Source: a cyanobacterium endosymbiont of Epithemia clementina EcSB
GTDB taxonomy: Bacteria > Cyanobacteriota > Cyanobacteriia > Cyanobacteriales > Microcystaceae
Reading direction: 5' to 3'
Length of the DNA stretch: 64,000 nucleotides
Assembly: GCF_029919255.1 (NCBI RefSeq)
Contig: NZ_CP123991.1
Coordinates: 2,581,833-2,645,832, forward strand
The position numbers were made by a program, and so were the translations under genes. Shown here piece by piece: positions 27,928 to 37,499 of the stretch (the stretch's first letter is position 1; each line of letters starts with the position of its first letter). The notes under the pieces were generated by a model. It was not told the origin of the DNA. It did no database searches and saw only the letters and a list, made by a program, of their open reading frames with translations.

Positions 27928-28935
27928 TTACTTATTTACTTTTCCATGGCGTTTCTGATGCCAATACCAAGCATGATTAACAATGGTTTCTAAGTCTGGA
28001 TACTTAGGTTTCCAACCCAGAGTATTTCGAGCTTTTTGACTACTTCCGACTAGGATAGGGGGATCTCCTGGACGACGATCACTTTCTTGAACTGGAAAAT
28101 CAATCTGCGTTACCTTTTTAGCGGTTTCAATTACTTCGCGTACGGAAAATCCATTACCATTACCTAAATTGAAGACATCACTCTTCCCCCCTTCTAAAAG
28201 ATATTCTAAGCCTAGGACATGAGCTGAGGCCAGATCATCAACATGGATGTAATCTCTAACTGCTGTTCCATCGGGAGTATCATAATCCGTTCCAAAAATA
28301 GACAGAGAATTCTGTATTTTTAAGGCTGTTAATAACGCTAAAGGAATTAAGTGGGTTTCGGGATGATGATCTTCTCCTAATTTCCCCTGGGGATTGGCTC
28401 CTGATGCATTAAAATAACGGAGAGCGACAGACTTAAAATTATAGGCTCGATCAAAATCTCGCAAAATTTGTTCTATCATTGCCTTACTAACTGCATAGGG
28501 ACTCAAGGGATCTTGGGGATGATTCTCCATCATAGGAATTTGTTGAGACATTCCATAGATGGAGCAAGTAGAGGAAAAGACAAACTTTTTGATGTTAGCA
28601 GCTAACATAGCTTCTAATAGAGTCAAGGTACCAACTACATTATTACGATAATATCGACCAGGATTAGTTACTGATTCCCCAACAGCAATGTAGGCAGCAA
28701 AGTGCATCACTGCCGCAATATCGTGGCGGGCAAAAAGTTCATCGAGTACGGGACGATCATTTGTATCTCCAACAATTAATTCAACTTGTAATACATCCTC
28801 AACCAATTCAGGGTGTCCTTCGCTGAGATTATCCAAGATGATTACGTTGTACCCCGACTTTTGGAGAGCAAGTACAGTATGGGAACCAATATACCCTGCT
28901 CCTCCTGTTACTAGAATGGTAGGTTTTGTGGACAT
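27928..28935 (-). CDS. galE: UDP-glucose 4-epimerase
   Basis: Interconverts UDP-glucose and UDP-galactose with bound NAD, supplying galactose for glycolipids and envelope polysaccharide. The 335-residue extended SDR has the NAD-binding GGAGYIGSH (11-19), the catalytic Ser/Tyr/Lys in FSSTCSIYG and SPYAVSKAMIEQ, and the typical C-terminal segments DGTAVRDYIHVDDLA and RRPGDPPILVG. ATG at 28935, with AGGAGAT 7 bases upstream as a ribosome binding site. Monocistronic. In a cyanobacterium the galactose would mainly serve galactolipids and polysaccharides. Confidence 0.95.
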   Translation of the reverse strand: MSTKPTILVTGGAGYIGSHTVLALQKSGYNVIILDNLSEGHPELVEDVLQVELIVGDTNDRPVLDELFARHDIAAVMHFAAYIAVGESVTNPGRYYRNNVVGTLTLLEAMLAANIKKFVFSSTCSIYGMSQQIPMMENHPQDPLSPYAVSKAMIEQILRDFDRAYNFKSVALRYFNASGANPQGKLGEDHHPETHLIPLALLTALKIQNSLSIFGTDYDTPDGTAVRDYIHVDDLASAHVLGLEYLLEGGKSDVFNLGNGNGFSVREVIETAKKVTQIDFPVQESDRRPGDPPILVGSSQKARNTLGWKPKYPDLETIVNHAWYWHQKRHGKVNK

Positions 28936-29765
28936 GAGATCTCCTTAAGACTTGATGATTAATAGGACAGAAGACACAATAGTGAATATCTCTATTCCTT
29001 CAATGGTTCTCTCTCTTAATTTAAGATAAGGTATCAAGTTGATTAAGAAAAGCAATTATGAAGAGTTTTAAGTGGAAGATAATTTATCTTATAAATTTTT
29101 CAATCAAAAGAGAGCTTCCTAATAATTCATACTGATTCAGTTCTTTTAATTGATGCTTAAGAAAATATTTTTTAAAGAAATGACTGATTGAATTTTTTAA
29201 AAAACAAAAATAAAAGCTAGTTGGCAAAAAAATAGTAAATTTTGTCAGCAAAATTTACTATTTTAAAAGCTATTTAAATTGATTAGCTATAGCGTAGATA
29301 CCTTGATTTGTGCTCCATATCTGTTTTAAAAAACTATTTATGTTGCATCTCTGTTTAAAACAGGCTTAAATAATAACAGTCGTTTTATTTTAATTAATAA
29401 AAAAATCTCTACAAAAATTATATTTAAGTTGTCCTAAATCATTTTTTATTTAACCTTGATGATATTTAAGCGCTCATCGATTAACAGCATTAACTTAAGT
29501 CTTAAAGACTTGACTTTTTCAAAAGTGAGATTGTACTCTCTTTGAGAGTTTTTAATCTATAAAGAAGAGTAATTGATATAATCTAATCTGTCTTAGAGAA
29601 TACCCAACATTTTGGCAATAAATAGGTAGATTCTCAGCATAGTTCTAGGATTTAACTCAAAGTTGCATAAAAATCTAAAAAGGCTAGTCCAAAAATGCTT
29701 AAAATAAATTAAAGAATCTAGAAAAAATAATTAAATAGAACAATGTAATTAACCCTTAACAACAT
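28936..29765. other. divergent spacer, one hairpin
   Basis: AT-rich spacer between galE (minus) and bicA (plus), so both promoters are expected here. I can name no element with confidence except the hairpin at 29229-29264. Confidence 0.4.
29229..29264. repeat. perfect inverted repeat, 16-bp arms
   Basis: Arms 29229-29244 and 29249-29264 (AAAATAGTAAATTTTG and complement) with a 4-base loop. Very AT-rich, between two divergently transcribed genes, so it cannot be a terminator of either. Confidence 0.85.
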
Positions 29766-31436
29766 ATGCAGATTACTAATCGTATTCACTTTAGAAATTT
29801 ACGGGGCGATATCTTTGGCGGAGTTACCGCAGCTGTAATTGCTCTTCCCATGGCCCTAGCTTTCGGAGTCGCTTCAGGCGCAGGAGCGATTGCCGGACTA
29901 TGGGGGGCAGTATTAATTGGCTTGTTTGCTGCCCTATTTGGCGGAACACCCGCCTTAATTTCTGAACCTACAGGGCCGATGACAGTAGTGATGACAGCCA
30001 TTGTGACCAAGATGATTGCACACAATCCAGAAAATGGCCTAGCCATGGCCTTTACTACAGTTGTATTAGCAGGAATCTTTCAAATCATCTTCGGTTTGTT
30101 GAAGTTAGGAAAATACGTTACCCTCATGCCCTATACGGTAATCTCGGGGTTTATGTCAGGAGTTGGTCTAATCCTCATTATTCTCCAGTTAGGACCATTT
30201 CTAGGTCATGTAAACCCAAAAGGGGGAGTCATTGAGGCGTTGAAAGCATTGCCCTATTTTATCACTACCCTAAGTCCAGCTGAAACAGCTTTAGGATTTT
30301 TGACGATGGCTATTCTCTACTTAATGCCCTCTAAACTTAAAAAGTTTGTTCCCTCCCAATTAATTGCCCTCATAACAGGAACTTTAATTACAATTTTCTT
30401 TTTATCGGAAGCAGATATCCATATCATTGGCGAAATTCCCACGGGACTTCCTCAGTTGCATTTTCCTATCTTTTTCCTCGACAAAATTAATGAAATGTTG
30501 GTGGATGGTCTTATTTTAGGGATGCTTGGTTGTATTGATGCTTTATTAACCTCTGTCATTGCCGATAGCTTAACTCAAACTCACCATGACTCTGATAAAG
30601 AACTAATCGGTCAAGGAATTGGAAACTTGGTTTCTGGGTTATGTGGGGGACTTCCTGGAGCAGGAGCCACGATGGGAACGGTGGTTAATATCCAAGCAGG
30701 GGGACGTACCGCTTTATCTGGTTTGAGTCGGGCTTTTATTTTGCTGATTGTAGTACTTTGGGCTGCTCCTTTAACCAAGAATATTCCCTTAGCGGTTTTA
30801 GCTGGTATTGTCCTTAAGGTGGGGATTGATATTATTGACTGGAAATTCTTAAAACGCGCTCACAGACTTTCAATTAAAGCAGCGGCTATTATGTATGGGG
30901 TAATGTTGTTAACTGTATTTTACGACTTAATTACAGCAGTTGGTCTTGGAGTGTGTATAGCTAATATTTTAACTATTCAACGTCTAGCAGATATTCAATC
31001 CGATCTGGTTAAAGCTATTGATACACCGGATGATAAGACTCTATTATGTGATATAAGTAGGCGTCTTATGGAAGAAGCTAACAGACGAATTATGCTCTTA
31101 GATTTGAGCGGTCCTATGAGTTTTGGGGCAGCAAAAGCGATCACTCAACGACAGGCAATTCTAGATAATTATGATGCTCTGATTATTGATTTAAAGGGTG
31201 TACCTTTATTGGGGGTAACGGCAACTTTAGCTATTGAAAAAATGATCGATGAGGCCTCCAAGAAATCAATAGAAATTTATATTATTGGAGATAATTTAAA
31301 GATTAAAGAACGGTTACAAAAATTTGACATTTTTCAACGTATTCCTCTACAAAATCGCTTTGATACTCGGGTGGCGGCCTTGCATCTTGCGGTTGCTAAA
31401 CTCAAAGGAGAAACACTGAAAAAATTTGATGAGTAG
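29766..31436 (+). CDS. bicA: BicA-type sodium-dependent bicarbonate transporter (SulP family)
   Basis: Plasma-membrane SulP transporter; BicA imports bicarbonate with Na+ at high flux and low affinity for the CO2-concentrating mechanism. 556 residues. The N-terminus MQITNRIHFRNLRGDIFGGV and the pore segment GGTPALISEPTGPMTVVMTA match characterised cyanobacterial BicA closely. The middle shows LGMLGCIDALLTSVIADSLT and the GLPGAGATMGTVVNIQAGGR region. A C-terminal cytoplasmic STAS domain starts at about residue 430 (RIMLLDLSGPMSFGAAKAI). ATG at 29766. Intact and presumably functional. It is striking in a reduced genome: inorganic carbon would still be needed for anaplerotic carboxylation or for acetyl-CoA carboxylase (accA is also present). 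Confidence 0.9.
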   Translation: MQITNRIHFRNLRGDIFGGVTAAVIALPMALAFGVASGAGAIAGLWGAVLIGLFAALFGGTPALISEPTGPMTVVMTAIVTKMIAHNPENGLAMAFTTVVLAGIFQIIFGLLKLGKYVTLMPYTVISGFMSGVGLILIILQLGPFLGHVNPKGGVIEALKALPYFITTLSPAETALGFLTMAILYLMPSKLKKFVPSQLIALITGTLITIFFLSEADIHIIGEIPTGLPQLHFPIFFLDKINEMLVDGLILGMLGCIDALLTSVIADSLTQTHHDSDKELIGQGIGNLVSGLCGGLPGAGATMGTVVNIQAGGRTALSGLSRAFILLIVVLWAAPLTKNIPLAVLAGIVLKVGIDIIDWKFLKRAHRLSIKAAAIMYGVMLLTVFYDLITAVGLGVCIANILTIQRLADIQSDLVKAIDTPDDKTLLCDISRRLMEEANRRIMLLDLSGPMSFGAAKAITQRQAILDNYDALIIDLKGVPLLGVTATLAIEKMIDEASKKSIEIYIIGDNLKIKERLQKFDIFQRIPLQNRFDTRVAALHLAVAKLKGETLKKFDE

Positions 31437-31669
31437 ATGGATACAAGTGGAGTTCAGTTTTTTCATCGCAAATCCTCTATCAAAGGTGATTAAACTGTAG
31501 GTTCAGAAGTTTCATCAGAAGATCACTCTGTTCAACGAGATTAATAAGTAGATGTAAAATTAGAATATGGAGCAATTCTTATTTCATTTTTTTCTTCAAA
31601 CATTATTGTCTTTTTTTATAAGTAATAACTACTAGTTGATAAACTATTTTTAATGGATCTAAAATAATT

Positions 31670-32098
31670 ATGAAATTTTTTAAAGATGAAAAATTCTTGG
31701 GTTTTATTCACATTATCGAGAATCTTGTCTCTAAGATATTGTCATTAGCTCTAATTGTTGTTATTTTTATCTCTCTTTTTGAGCTTGTTGTGATTCTTTC
31801 AAAAGACTTATTTGCCAAGGAACCTTTTGGCTTTTTTGGTCCAACTGTTATTGAAATTTTTGGTCTATTTTTGAATGTTTTGATTGCGCTGGAACTTTTA
31901 GAAAATATTACTGCTTATTTAAGAAAACATATTGTTCAAGTAGAGTTAGTGGTTGTAACTGCCTTAATTGCTGTTGCTCGAAAGATCATAATTTTTAATC
32001 CAATTAAACATCAAAAGTCAGATTTATTTGCTTTAGCTGCGGCAAGTTTAGCTCTTTCCACTAGTTATTGGTTGATCCGAAAGGTCAATCAGAAATAA
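31670..32098 (+). CDS. PsiE-family membrane protein
   Basis: 142 residues with four predicted membrane helices (about 22-42, 60-80, 92-118, 122-138). It matches the layout of the phosphate-starvation-inducible PsiE family. The conserved-looking stretch is FLNVLIALELLENITAYLRK, with the VELVVVTALIAVARKIIIFN segment after it. Biochemical role unknown. ATG at 31670, 233 bases after bicA on the same strand with no terminator in between, so it could be a distal part of the bicA transcript. Confidence 0.8.
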   Translation: MKFFKDEKFLGFIHIIENLVSKILSLALIVVIFISLFELVVILSKDLFAKEPFGFFGPTVIEIFGLFLNVLIALELLENITAYLRKHIVQVELVVVTALIAVARKIIIFNPIKHQKSDLFALAAASLALSTSYWLIRKVNQK

Positions 32099-32276
32099 AA
32101 TGGATCATGGCAGTACATATTAAAGTTATTTCAGAGATTGTTTATACAATAAATAATAAAGGAACTTTAGAGTGTATTAGCGCAGCACACAAATAAAATA
32201 ATCTTAGTACTTTACAGTATAAACAAGAGACAAAATTACCAAACTACCACATTTTCTAAACATAATCCCTTAAATA

Positions 32277-32320
32277 GCTTGTCCTAAGAGATTGTCTTAA
32301 GACAATCTCTTAGGACAAGC
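32277..32320. repeat. perfect palindrome, 22-bp arms, no spacer
   Basis: Arms 32277-32298 and 32299-32320, fully self-complementary around TT/AA (GCTTGTCCTAAGAGATTG and so on). It starts 179 bases after the PsiE-like gene, with no T-tract after it. Confidence 0.92.
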
Positions 32321-32559
32321 AGAAGATCTGTATTCCATTAGATCAGTTCTCTCTCAGCTTAATGATCTCTATCTCTTTCAAGAAAAGAGAATAATTCTCG
32401 TCTATTCTATCTAGTAATTTCTTAATATCTCTTATGATTTAGAATTAAAAAATCAAGAACTATTAAAGTTTATTTGCTACCAAGAAACCCCGTCTCAGCT
32501 ATGGAATAAAAAGCATTTACTAAAGGAAAAATAGCTAAAATACGTTAGAGATAAAAAAT

Positions 32560-32860
32560 ACTGTCGTCTAACAATCGCATTATGGATTAACTTTTTTAAG
32601 TAATCAGCATTTGCCCCTTGGTTAACAACTTTATCTGACCCAATGGCAAAAAAGACGGGCTAAAATTTTCCCTGAGTAATCAATAACAAAAAAATTCTCA
32701 GTTAACAAGCTACGAGGGACTATTGCCTTATTGGACGACGCGGGCCAGATTTATGGAAAATAGCGTAATCAAACCATCATTATCAACAAAAGCCGTCAAC
32801 TATCGAAACAGTTAACTGTCAGAAGTTGTTTTCTTAGAAATATCAGGAAGAAAATAGCTT
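32560..32860 (+). pseudogene. unrecognised coding remnant
   Basis: A plus-strand frame with sense through several stops: LYLTQWQKRRAKIFPE, stop, then NKLRGTIALLDDAGQIYGK, stop, then RNQTIIINKSRQLSKQL. Balanced, soluble composition with a plausible strand-turn pattern. Family unknown. DNA from 32861 to 33405 shows at most a second short frame (around 32880-32970) and the hairpin at 33213. Confidence 0.4.
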
Positions 32861-33405
32861 AATTGATGTTGTGTCGGGATGAGTTGATAATTTGGCTTAT
32901 TCTGGGGATTAATTTCTTAAATCAAGGAAATTTATTTATGAGTGGTTGTTTACAGGTATTTGCTGTCGATTGACTAGTAATTAAATCGTTTAGCTCAACG
33001 CATTGAATCTAAGTAGGTAAATAGAATTGTTTAAGAAACTTTCTTACCTCATTTATAGCCTAACTTGAACAGTAAACCACTACCATCATTCGCCGTTAAC
33101 AGATTAGTTACCAAACTCTAATAGACTAGTAAGTACTTTGTATTTTTTACGGATTACATATTAGGTTGAATTTGCTCTTTTTTGAGACAAACTGAATGTG
33201 CATTGTCATAAATAGCACAATCGTCTGTTATTATTGACAGACGATTGTGCTAAAATCTAGACGGAATAATAATTTATTAAAAAGCATTTTTAGTTAAAAG
33301 ATATCAGGATTATTTTATGTAATTTTTTTACTAAATCTTACGGTAGTCTGTATCTAATTGAAAAAAGTGAGGTACAATGAGGAATTGTGAGTTTTTGTTA
33401 AGGTC
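32861..33405. other. spacer upstream of rplS
   Basis: AT-rich, with the hairpin at 33213-33252. TACAAT shortly before rplS (near 33374) is a plausible -10 box, but no matching -35 is evident at the right distance. Confidence 0.35.
33213..33252. repeat. perfect inverted repeat, 16-bp arms
   Basis: Arms 33213-33228 and 33237-33252 (TAGCACAATCGTCTGT and complement) with an 8-base loop. It lies about 150 bases upstream of the ribosomal cluster. It could end upstream transcription or act in the rplS leader, depending on where the promoter is. Confidence 0.85.
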
Positions 33406-33768
33406 ATGAACGCCCAAGAAACTATTAAATTAATTGAAACCGAATACATTAAGACAAATTTGCCTACCATTCATGTAGGAGATACTGTTCGTGTCGGAGT
33501 CCGTATTATAGAAGGGGGTAAAGAAAGAACCCAGCCCTATGAAGGGACCGTGATTGCCATGCGTAATGGTGGAATTAATGAAACAATCACTGTCCGCAAA
33601 ATTTTTCAAGGCGTAGGGGTTGAACGTGTCTTTTTATTGCACTCTCCTAGGATTGCTGACATTAAAATCATACGCAGAGGGAAAGTCCGTCGTGCTAAGC
33701 TTTACTATCTACGTGATCGCGTCGGTAAAGCAACTCGTATTCGTCAACGTTTTGATCGCCCTTTATAG
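33406..33768 (+). CDS. rplS: 50S ribosomal protein L19
   Basis: Structural protein at the 30S-50S interface. 120 residues, normal length. Diagnostic segments: [40 protein letters not shown] and the C-terminal [23 protein letters not shown] at 33406. First gene of the conserved cyanobacterial order rplS - tRNA-Trp - secE - nusG - rplK - rplA - rplJ - rplL. Confidence 0.98.
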   Translation: MNAQETIKLIETEYIKTNLPTIHVGDTVRVGVRIIEGGKERTQPYEGTVIAMRNGGINETITVRKIFQGVGVERVFLLHSPRIADIKIIRRGKVRRAKLYYLRDRVGKATRIRQRFDRPL

Positions 33769-33886
33769 ATTTTTCCAACAACCAACAACGCGCACAAATA
33801 AAAGCATAAAAAGCGTAAGATATGATCAAATTGCGCTATGATTAAGAGGCGGTAAGGGGGTAACTGTCAGTTATTGCTCAGGCTGT

Positions 33887-33959
33887 GCGCTCTTAGTTCA
33901 GTTGGTAGAACGCAGGTCTCCAAAACCTGATGTCGGGGGTTCGAGTCCTCCAGGGCGTG
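33887..33959 (+). tRNA. trnW: tRNA-Trp (CCA)
   Basis: Full cloverleaf: acceptor GCGCTCT/AGGGCGT (G-U at 1-72 and 5-68), D-arm with AGTTCAGTTGGTAGAAC, anticodon stem CAGGT/ACCTG around CTCCAAA (anticodon CCA), and T-arm containing GGTTCGAGTCC. Discriminator G; the 3' CCA is not encoded. It sits between rplS and secE, as in other cyanobacteria. Confidence 0.97.
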
Positions 33960-34049
33960 TTTTTGTGTAGGTCAAGTGAACTGTCTATTGATCGAAATAA
34001 CAACAGAAACTGATGATGGGTAACTGCTATAAGTTAAGTAGAGGTAACT

Positions 34050-34286
34050 GTGGTTAAAAAGGAAAGCTCAAAAATTGATCAGACAAAGTCAAAAGTCAAC
34101 AATGACGAAACCCAGAAATCCAATTTTGTTGGGAATACTCAGGATGAGTTGACCAAAGTTGTCTGGCCGTCTAGACAGCAACTACTTAGTGAATCAGCGG
34201 CAGTCATCCTGATGGTTAGTTTAGTAGCTACGGTGATTTATCTCGTTGATAATCTTTTCAGTTGGGGAGCAGGGAAGGTATTTTAA
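34050..34286 (+). CDS. secE: preprotein translocase subunit SecE
   Basis: Small essential part of the SecYEG channel that clamps SecY. 78 residues, typical of the short single-helix bacterial form: a charged N-terminus, the conserved amphipathic segment TQDELTKVVWPSRQQLLSES, then one membrane helix (AAVILMVSLVATVIYLVDNL). Uses GTG at 34050. Its TAA shares one base with the nusG ATG (TAATG), so the two are translationally coupled. Confidence 0.95.
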   Translation: MVKKESSKIDQTKSKVNNDETQKSNFVGNTQDELTKVVWPSRQQLLSESAAVILMVSLVATVIYLVDNLFSWGAGKVF

Positions 34287-34903
34287 TGAGTTTTGCCCAA
34301 GATAACTCACCGGAAATAGAACAACTCGAAGAAAAGAAAAAAGCAGCTCGTTGGTATGCTGTTCAGGTTGCTTCTGGCTGCGAAAAGCGAGTCAAGGCAA
34401 ACTTAGAGCAACGGATTCATACTCTTGACGTAGCTGATAGAATCTTGCGGATCCAAATTCCTAAAACCCCCACAGTTAAAGTCCGTAAAGATGGTTCTCG
34501 TCACCATGGGGAAGAAAAAGTCTTCCCTGGCTATGTATTGGTGAAAATGATCATGGACGATGATGCTTGGTTAGTTGTCAAAAATACCCCTAACGTGATT
34601 AACTTTGTGGGGTCGGAACAACGGCGTAGCATCGGTAGAGGAAGAGGTCATGTTAAACCAGTCCCCCTGAGTCCAGGGGAAGTGGAACGGATCTTTAAAC
34701 AGGTAGACGTCCAAGAACCCGTCGTCAAAATCGATACAGAAGTGGGAGATAAAATAATCGTTCTCTCAGGTCCGTTTAAGGATTTTGAAGGGGAAGTGGT
34801 GGAAGTAAGTCCAGAACGTAGTAAAGTTAAAGCCTTACTTTCCATCTTTGGACGAGACACCCCAGTTGAACTGGAATTTAACCAAATAGAGAAGCAAAAT
34901 TAG
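34286..34903 (+). CDS. nusG: transcription termination/antitermination factor NusG
   Basis: Binds RNA polymerase, keeps it processive and links transcription to translation or Rho. 205 residues with the NGN domain ([35 protein letters not shown]) and the C-terminal KOW domain ([20 protein letters not shown]). A longer reading from 34262 is possible, but it runs through the end of secE; the ATG at 34286, overlapping the secE stop, is the natural start. rplK follows after 2 bases. Confidence 0.97.
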   Translation: MSFAQDNSPEIEQLEEKKKAARWYAVQVASGCEKRVKANLEQRIHTLDVADRILRIQIPKTPTVKVRKDGSRHHGEEKVFPGYVLVKMIMDDDAWLVVKNTPNVINFVGSEQRRSIGRGRGHVKPVPLSPGEVERIFKQVDVQEPVVKIDTEVGDKIIVLSGPFKDFEGEVVEVSPERSKVKALLSIFGRDTPVELEFNQIEKQN

Positions 34904-34905
34904 CG

Positions 34906-35331
34906 ATGGCCAAGAAAGTTGTTGCAATGATTAAACTTGCCCTTCCTGCGGGAAAGGCTAACCCTGCCCCTCCCGTAGGACCTGCCTTAGGTCAACACGG
35001 GGTAAATATTATGGCATTTTGCAAAGAATATAATGCCAAAACTGCCGATCAGGCCGGAATGATAATTCCTGTTGAAATTTCCGTCTACGAAGATCGTAGT
35101 TTTACTTTTGTCCTGAAAACGCCTCCAGCTTCAGTATTAATTCGCAAAGCGGCCGGAGTTGAAAAAGGTTCAAGCCAACCCAATAACCAGAAAGTAGGCA
35201 GCATTACTCGTGATCAACTACGGGAAATTGCTAAAACTAAAATGCCTGACCTTAATGCCAATGATATTGAAAAGGCAATGAACATTATTGAGGGAACCGC
35301 GCGTAACATGGGAGTTACCATCAACGATTAA
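34906..35331 (+). CDS. rplK: 50S ribosomal protein L11
   Basis: Forms the GTPase-associated centre with 23S rRNA and the L10/L12 stalk. 141 residues, normal. Characteristic segments: [20 protein letters not shown] at the N-terminus, ENTVQ-type core [20 protein letters not shown], and the C-terminal rRNA-binding [20 protein letters not shown]. The ATG at 34906 lies 2 bases after the nusG stop. Confidence 0.98.
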   Translation: MAKKVVAMIKLALPAGKANPAPPVGPALGQHGVNIMAFCKEYNAKTADQAGMIIPVEISVYEDRSFTFVLKTPPASVLIRKAAGVEKGSSQPNNQKVGSITRDQLREIAKTKMPDLNANDIEKAMNIIEGTARNMGVTIND

Positions 35332-35407
35332 TGGACAGTCTGAATTACTAAAAACTAACTTAGGGGAGAAGTATTACTTCGTTATTGACCCAAGGAGAAA
35401 ATTACTC

Positions 35408-36124
35408 ATGGCCAAAAGACTCTCAAAACGCTTTAAAGAAGCGCTAGCTAAGGTTGACGAAGACAAACTGTATGAGCCTTTAGAGGCTCTGCAACTGCTA
35501 AAAAAAACGGCAACAGCTAAATTTAATGAATCAGCAGAAGCTCACATTCGTTTAGGCATTGATCCCAAGTATGCTGATCAGCAACTGCGAACTACAGTTT
35601 CTTTACCCAAAGGAACCGGCCAAGAAGTTCGCGTCGCTGTCATTGCTAGAGGAGAAAAAGTTCAAGAAGCAAACAATGCGGGAGCGGATATCTACGGTTC
35701 AGAAGAATTGATTGAAGAAATCCAAAACGGAATGATGGACTTCGAGGTTTTGATTGCTACTCCTGATATGATGCCAAAAGTTGCTAAATTAGGACGTATA
35801 CTTGGTCCTCGTGGTTTGATGCCTTCTCCCAAAGGGGGAACGGTAACGGCTGATCTAGAAAGTGCAATCGTCGCATTTAAGGCGGGAAAATTAGAATTTC
35901 GGGCTGACAGAACAGGTATCGTTCATGTTATGTTTGGTAAGGCGTCTTTCACTCCTGAGGATTTGCTGGCCAATCTCAAGGCCTTACAAGAAACTATTGA
36001 CCGTCAGCGTCCCTCCGGTGCCAAAGGGCGTTATTGGCGCAGTGTCTTTGTCTCGGCTACTATGGGCCCATCCATTGGCGTTGACATTAGCGAACTAAGG
36101 GATCTAAAATTAGCTGATATTTAA
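35408..36124 (+). CDS. rplA: 50S ribosomal protein L1
   Basis: L1-stalk protein that helps release deacylated tRNA; in many bacteria it also represses its own operon. 238 residues from the ATG at 35408, which has AAGGAG about 10 bases upstream. A longer in-frame reading from 35288 overlaps rplK and lacks family similarity in the added part, so I reject it. Motifs: [40 protein letters not shown] and a C-terminal [20 protein letters not shown]. The next gene, rplJ, is 278 bases away behind the L10 leader. Confidence 0.98.
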   Translation: MAKRLSKRFKEALAKVDEDKLYEPLEALQLLKKTATAKFNESAEAHIRLGIDPKYADQQLRTTVSLPKGTGQEVRVAVIARGEKVQEANNAGADIYGSEELIEEIQNGMMDFEVLIATPDMMPKVAKLGRILGPRGLMPSPKGGTVTADLESAIVAFKAGKLEFRADRTGIVHVMFGKASFTPEDLLANLKALQETIDRQRPSGAKGRYWRSVFVSATMGPSIGVDISELRDLKLADI

Positions 36125-36177
36125 GATTATCGTGATTGAGAAATAAATCTCAGTTAATTTCAGTTAAAAAGCGACCC

Positions 36178-36360
36178 AAGACAACTAAATGCTTGTTTGG
36201 CTTATGCCGCAGACAGCAGGGGCAATTTGCTTAATATCCTGCCGAGGTTGAGGCCTGAAGAAAGTTAAGTAGTAAAGATTTAAAGGATTAATCTATCTTT
36301 TTGTCCTCTTCTTATCCGACCTCAGCCCCGGCAAAACGCTAGGGGTTTCTTTATTTTGGC
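36178..36360 (+). promoter_or_regulatory. L10 ribosomal-protein leader with internal terminator
   Basis: GC-richer than other spacers, with conserved-looking blocks GCCGCAGACAGCAGGGGCAA and CCTGCCGAGGTTGAGGCCTG typical of the L10 leader between rplA and rplJ. It ends with CCCC (36326-36329) facing GGGG (36342-36345) and TTTCTTTATTTT, an intrinsic-terminator-like hairpin. When L10(L12)4 binds the leader in other bacteria, rplJL expression falls. The class is assigned by context and conserved blocks, not by a covariance search. Confidence 0.75.
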
Positions 36361-36384
36361 CAATTAGTTAACGTTCCTAAACTT

Positions 36385-36393
36385 AAGGAGGTG
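36385..36393 (+). promoter_or_regulatory. strong ribosome binding site of rplJ
   Basis: AAGGAGGTG is near-perfectly complementary to the 16S 3' end, 9 bases before the ATG at 36403. It contains a GTG at 36391 that could be misread as an earlier start. Confidence 0.8.
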
Positions 36394-36402
36394 AAAACAT
36401 CA

Positions 36403-36972
36403 ATGGGAAGAACCTATAAAAACAAAGGAACAGTGATCACAGATCTCAAGAGACTCTTGAGTGAAGCTCAGCTCGCCTTTGTGATTGACTATCAAGGGTT
36501 GACAGTTGCCGACATCACTGACCTACGGGGCCGATTGCGTCCAACAGGATCAGTGTGTAAAGTGACAAAAAATACCTTAATGCGGATTGCAGTCGAAGAA
36601 GACGAAACCTGGAAACCGATGATGAAGTTTCTTAAAGGTTCATCGGCTTTTGTCCTCGTCAAAGATGATGTCGGGGGCGCAATTAGGGCTTATCAAAGCT
36701 TTACAAAAGATACCAAAAAAACCGAATTTCGCGGTGGTGTCATGCAAGGCCAAGCCCTAAACGAAAGCCAAGTGAAGGCCATCGCTGACTTACCTTCAAA
36801 AGAAGAATTGATGGGTCAACTTGCTGGAGCGATCAATTCACTGGCAACAAAACTGGCCGTTGGTATCAAGGAAGTACCTTCGTCTGTGGGACGAGGCATC
36901 AACGAAGTACCAAGTTCTTTGAGTCGCGTCATTAGCGCAATAGCCGACAAAAAAGATAGCGATGTGGCTTAA
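36403..36972 (+). CDS. rplJ: 50S ribosomal protein L10
   Basis: Stalk base that carries the L7/L12 dimers. 189 residues from ATG 36403, chosen over the in-frame GTG at 36391 because that GTG is inside the ribosome binding site. Core segments are VIDYQGLTVADITDLRGRLR and CKVTKNTLMRIAVEED. The C-terminal helix for L12 binding follows; it ends in two short repeats of EVPSS, giving a slightly longer tail than minimal L10. Confidence 0.97.
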   Translation: MGRTYKNKGTVITDLKRLLSEAQLAFVIDYQGLTVADITDLRGRLRPTGSVCKVTKNTLMRIAVEEDETWKPMMKFLKGSSAFVLVKDDVGGAIRAYQSFTKDTKKTEFRGGVMQGQALNESQVKAIADLPSKEELMGQLAGAINSLATKLAVGIKEVPSSVGRGINEVPSSLSRVISAIADKKDSDVA

Positions 36973-37044
36973 GCATCTGTCTCCATTTAAACTATTGTTT
37001 GTCCAATTGTCCACTTTTTTTATTTACTTTCAAGGAGTTAAATT

Positions 37045-37446
37045 ATGTCTGCTGCAACTGATGAAATTCTAGAAAAGCTAAAATCTCTGACCTTATTAGA
37101 AGCGTCAGAATTAGTAAAACAGATTGAAGAAGCCTTTGATGTTAGTGCGGCTGCTCCTGTGGGTGGTGGTATGATGATGATGGCTCCTGGGGCTGCGGCT
37201 CCTGGGGCTGCGGCTGAACCCGAAGAAGAGAAGACTGAATTTGATGTCATTCTCGAAGAAGTTCCTAGCGATAAGAAAATCGCTATTCTTAAGGTAGTTC
37301 GTGCTATTACTGGTTTAGGACTCAAAGAAGCCAAGGATCTGGTTGAATCTGCGCCTAAAACCATTAAGGAGGCTACTAATAAGGATGACGCCGAAGAAAC
37401 CAAGAAGAAACTCGAAGACGCCGGTGCTAAGGTCAGTGTAAAATAG
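37045..37446 (+). CDS. rplL: 50S ribosomal protein L7/L12
   Basis: Flexible stalk protein that recruits translation GTPases. 133 residues: N-terminal dimerisation helices, an Ala/Gly/Met/Pro hinge ([20 protein letters not shown]), and the C-terminal domain with [20 protein letters not shown] and [16 protein letters not shown] at 37045 with AAGGAG 8 bases before it. The hinge contains a short tandem duplication (GGGGCTGCGGCTCCT type) and may vary between strains. A strong hairpin follows the stop. Confidence 0.98.
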   Translation: MSAATDEILEKLKSLTLLEASELVKQIEEAFDVSAAAPVGGGMMMMAPGAAAPGAAAEPEEEKTEFDVILEEVPSDKKIAILKVVRAITGLGLKEAKDLVESAPKTIKEATNKDDAEETKKKLEDAGAKVSVK

Positions 37447-37471
37447 TTTCTCTGACTGGTCTCTGGATGTG

Positions 37472-37499
37472 GTAGGGGTTAACGGTTGTTAACCCCTAC
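37472..37499 (+). terminator. hairpin ending the ribosomal cluster
   Basis: Perfect 12-bp stem (GTAGGGGTTAAC and complement) with a GGTT loop, 26 bases after the rplL stop. The following TTGCC is only weakly T-rich. Confidence 0.65.

Noticed and set aside
34262-34285. Longer N-terminus for nusG
   Set aside because: It runs through the secE 3' end; the ATG overlapping the secE stop is the standard coupled start.
35288-35407. Longer N-terminus for rplA
   Set aside because: It overlaps rplK, shows no L1 similarity, and the ATG at 35408 has a proper ribosome binding site.
36391-36402. GTG start for rplJ
   Set aside because: The GTG is part of the AAGGAGGTG ribosome binding site; ATG 36403 is correctly spaced.
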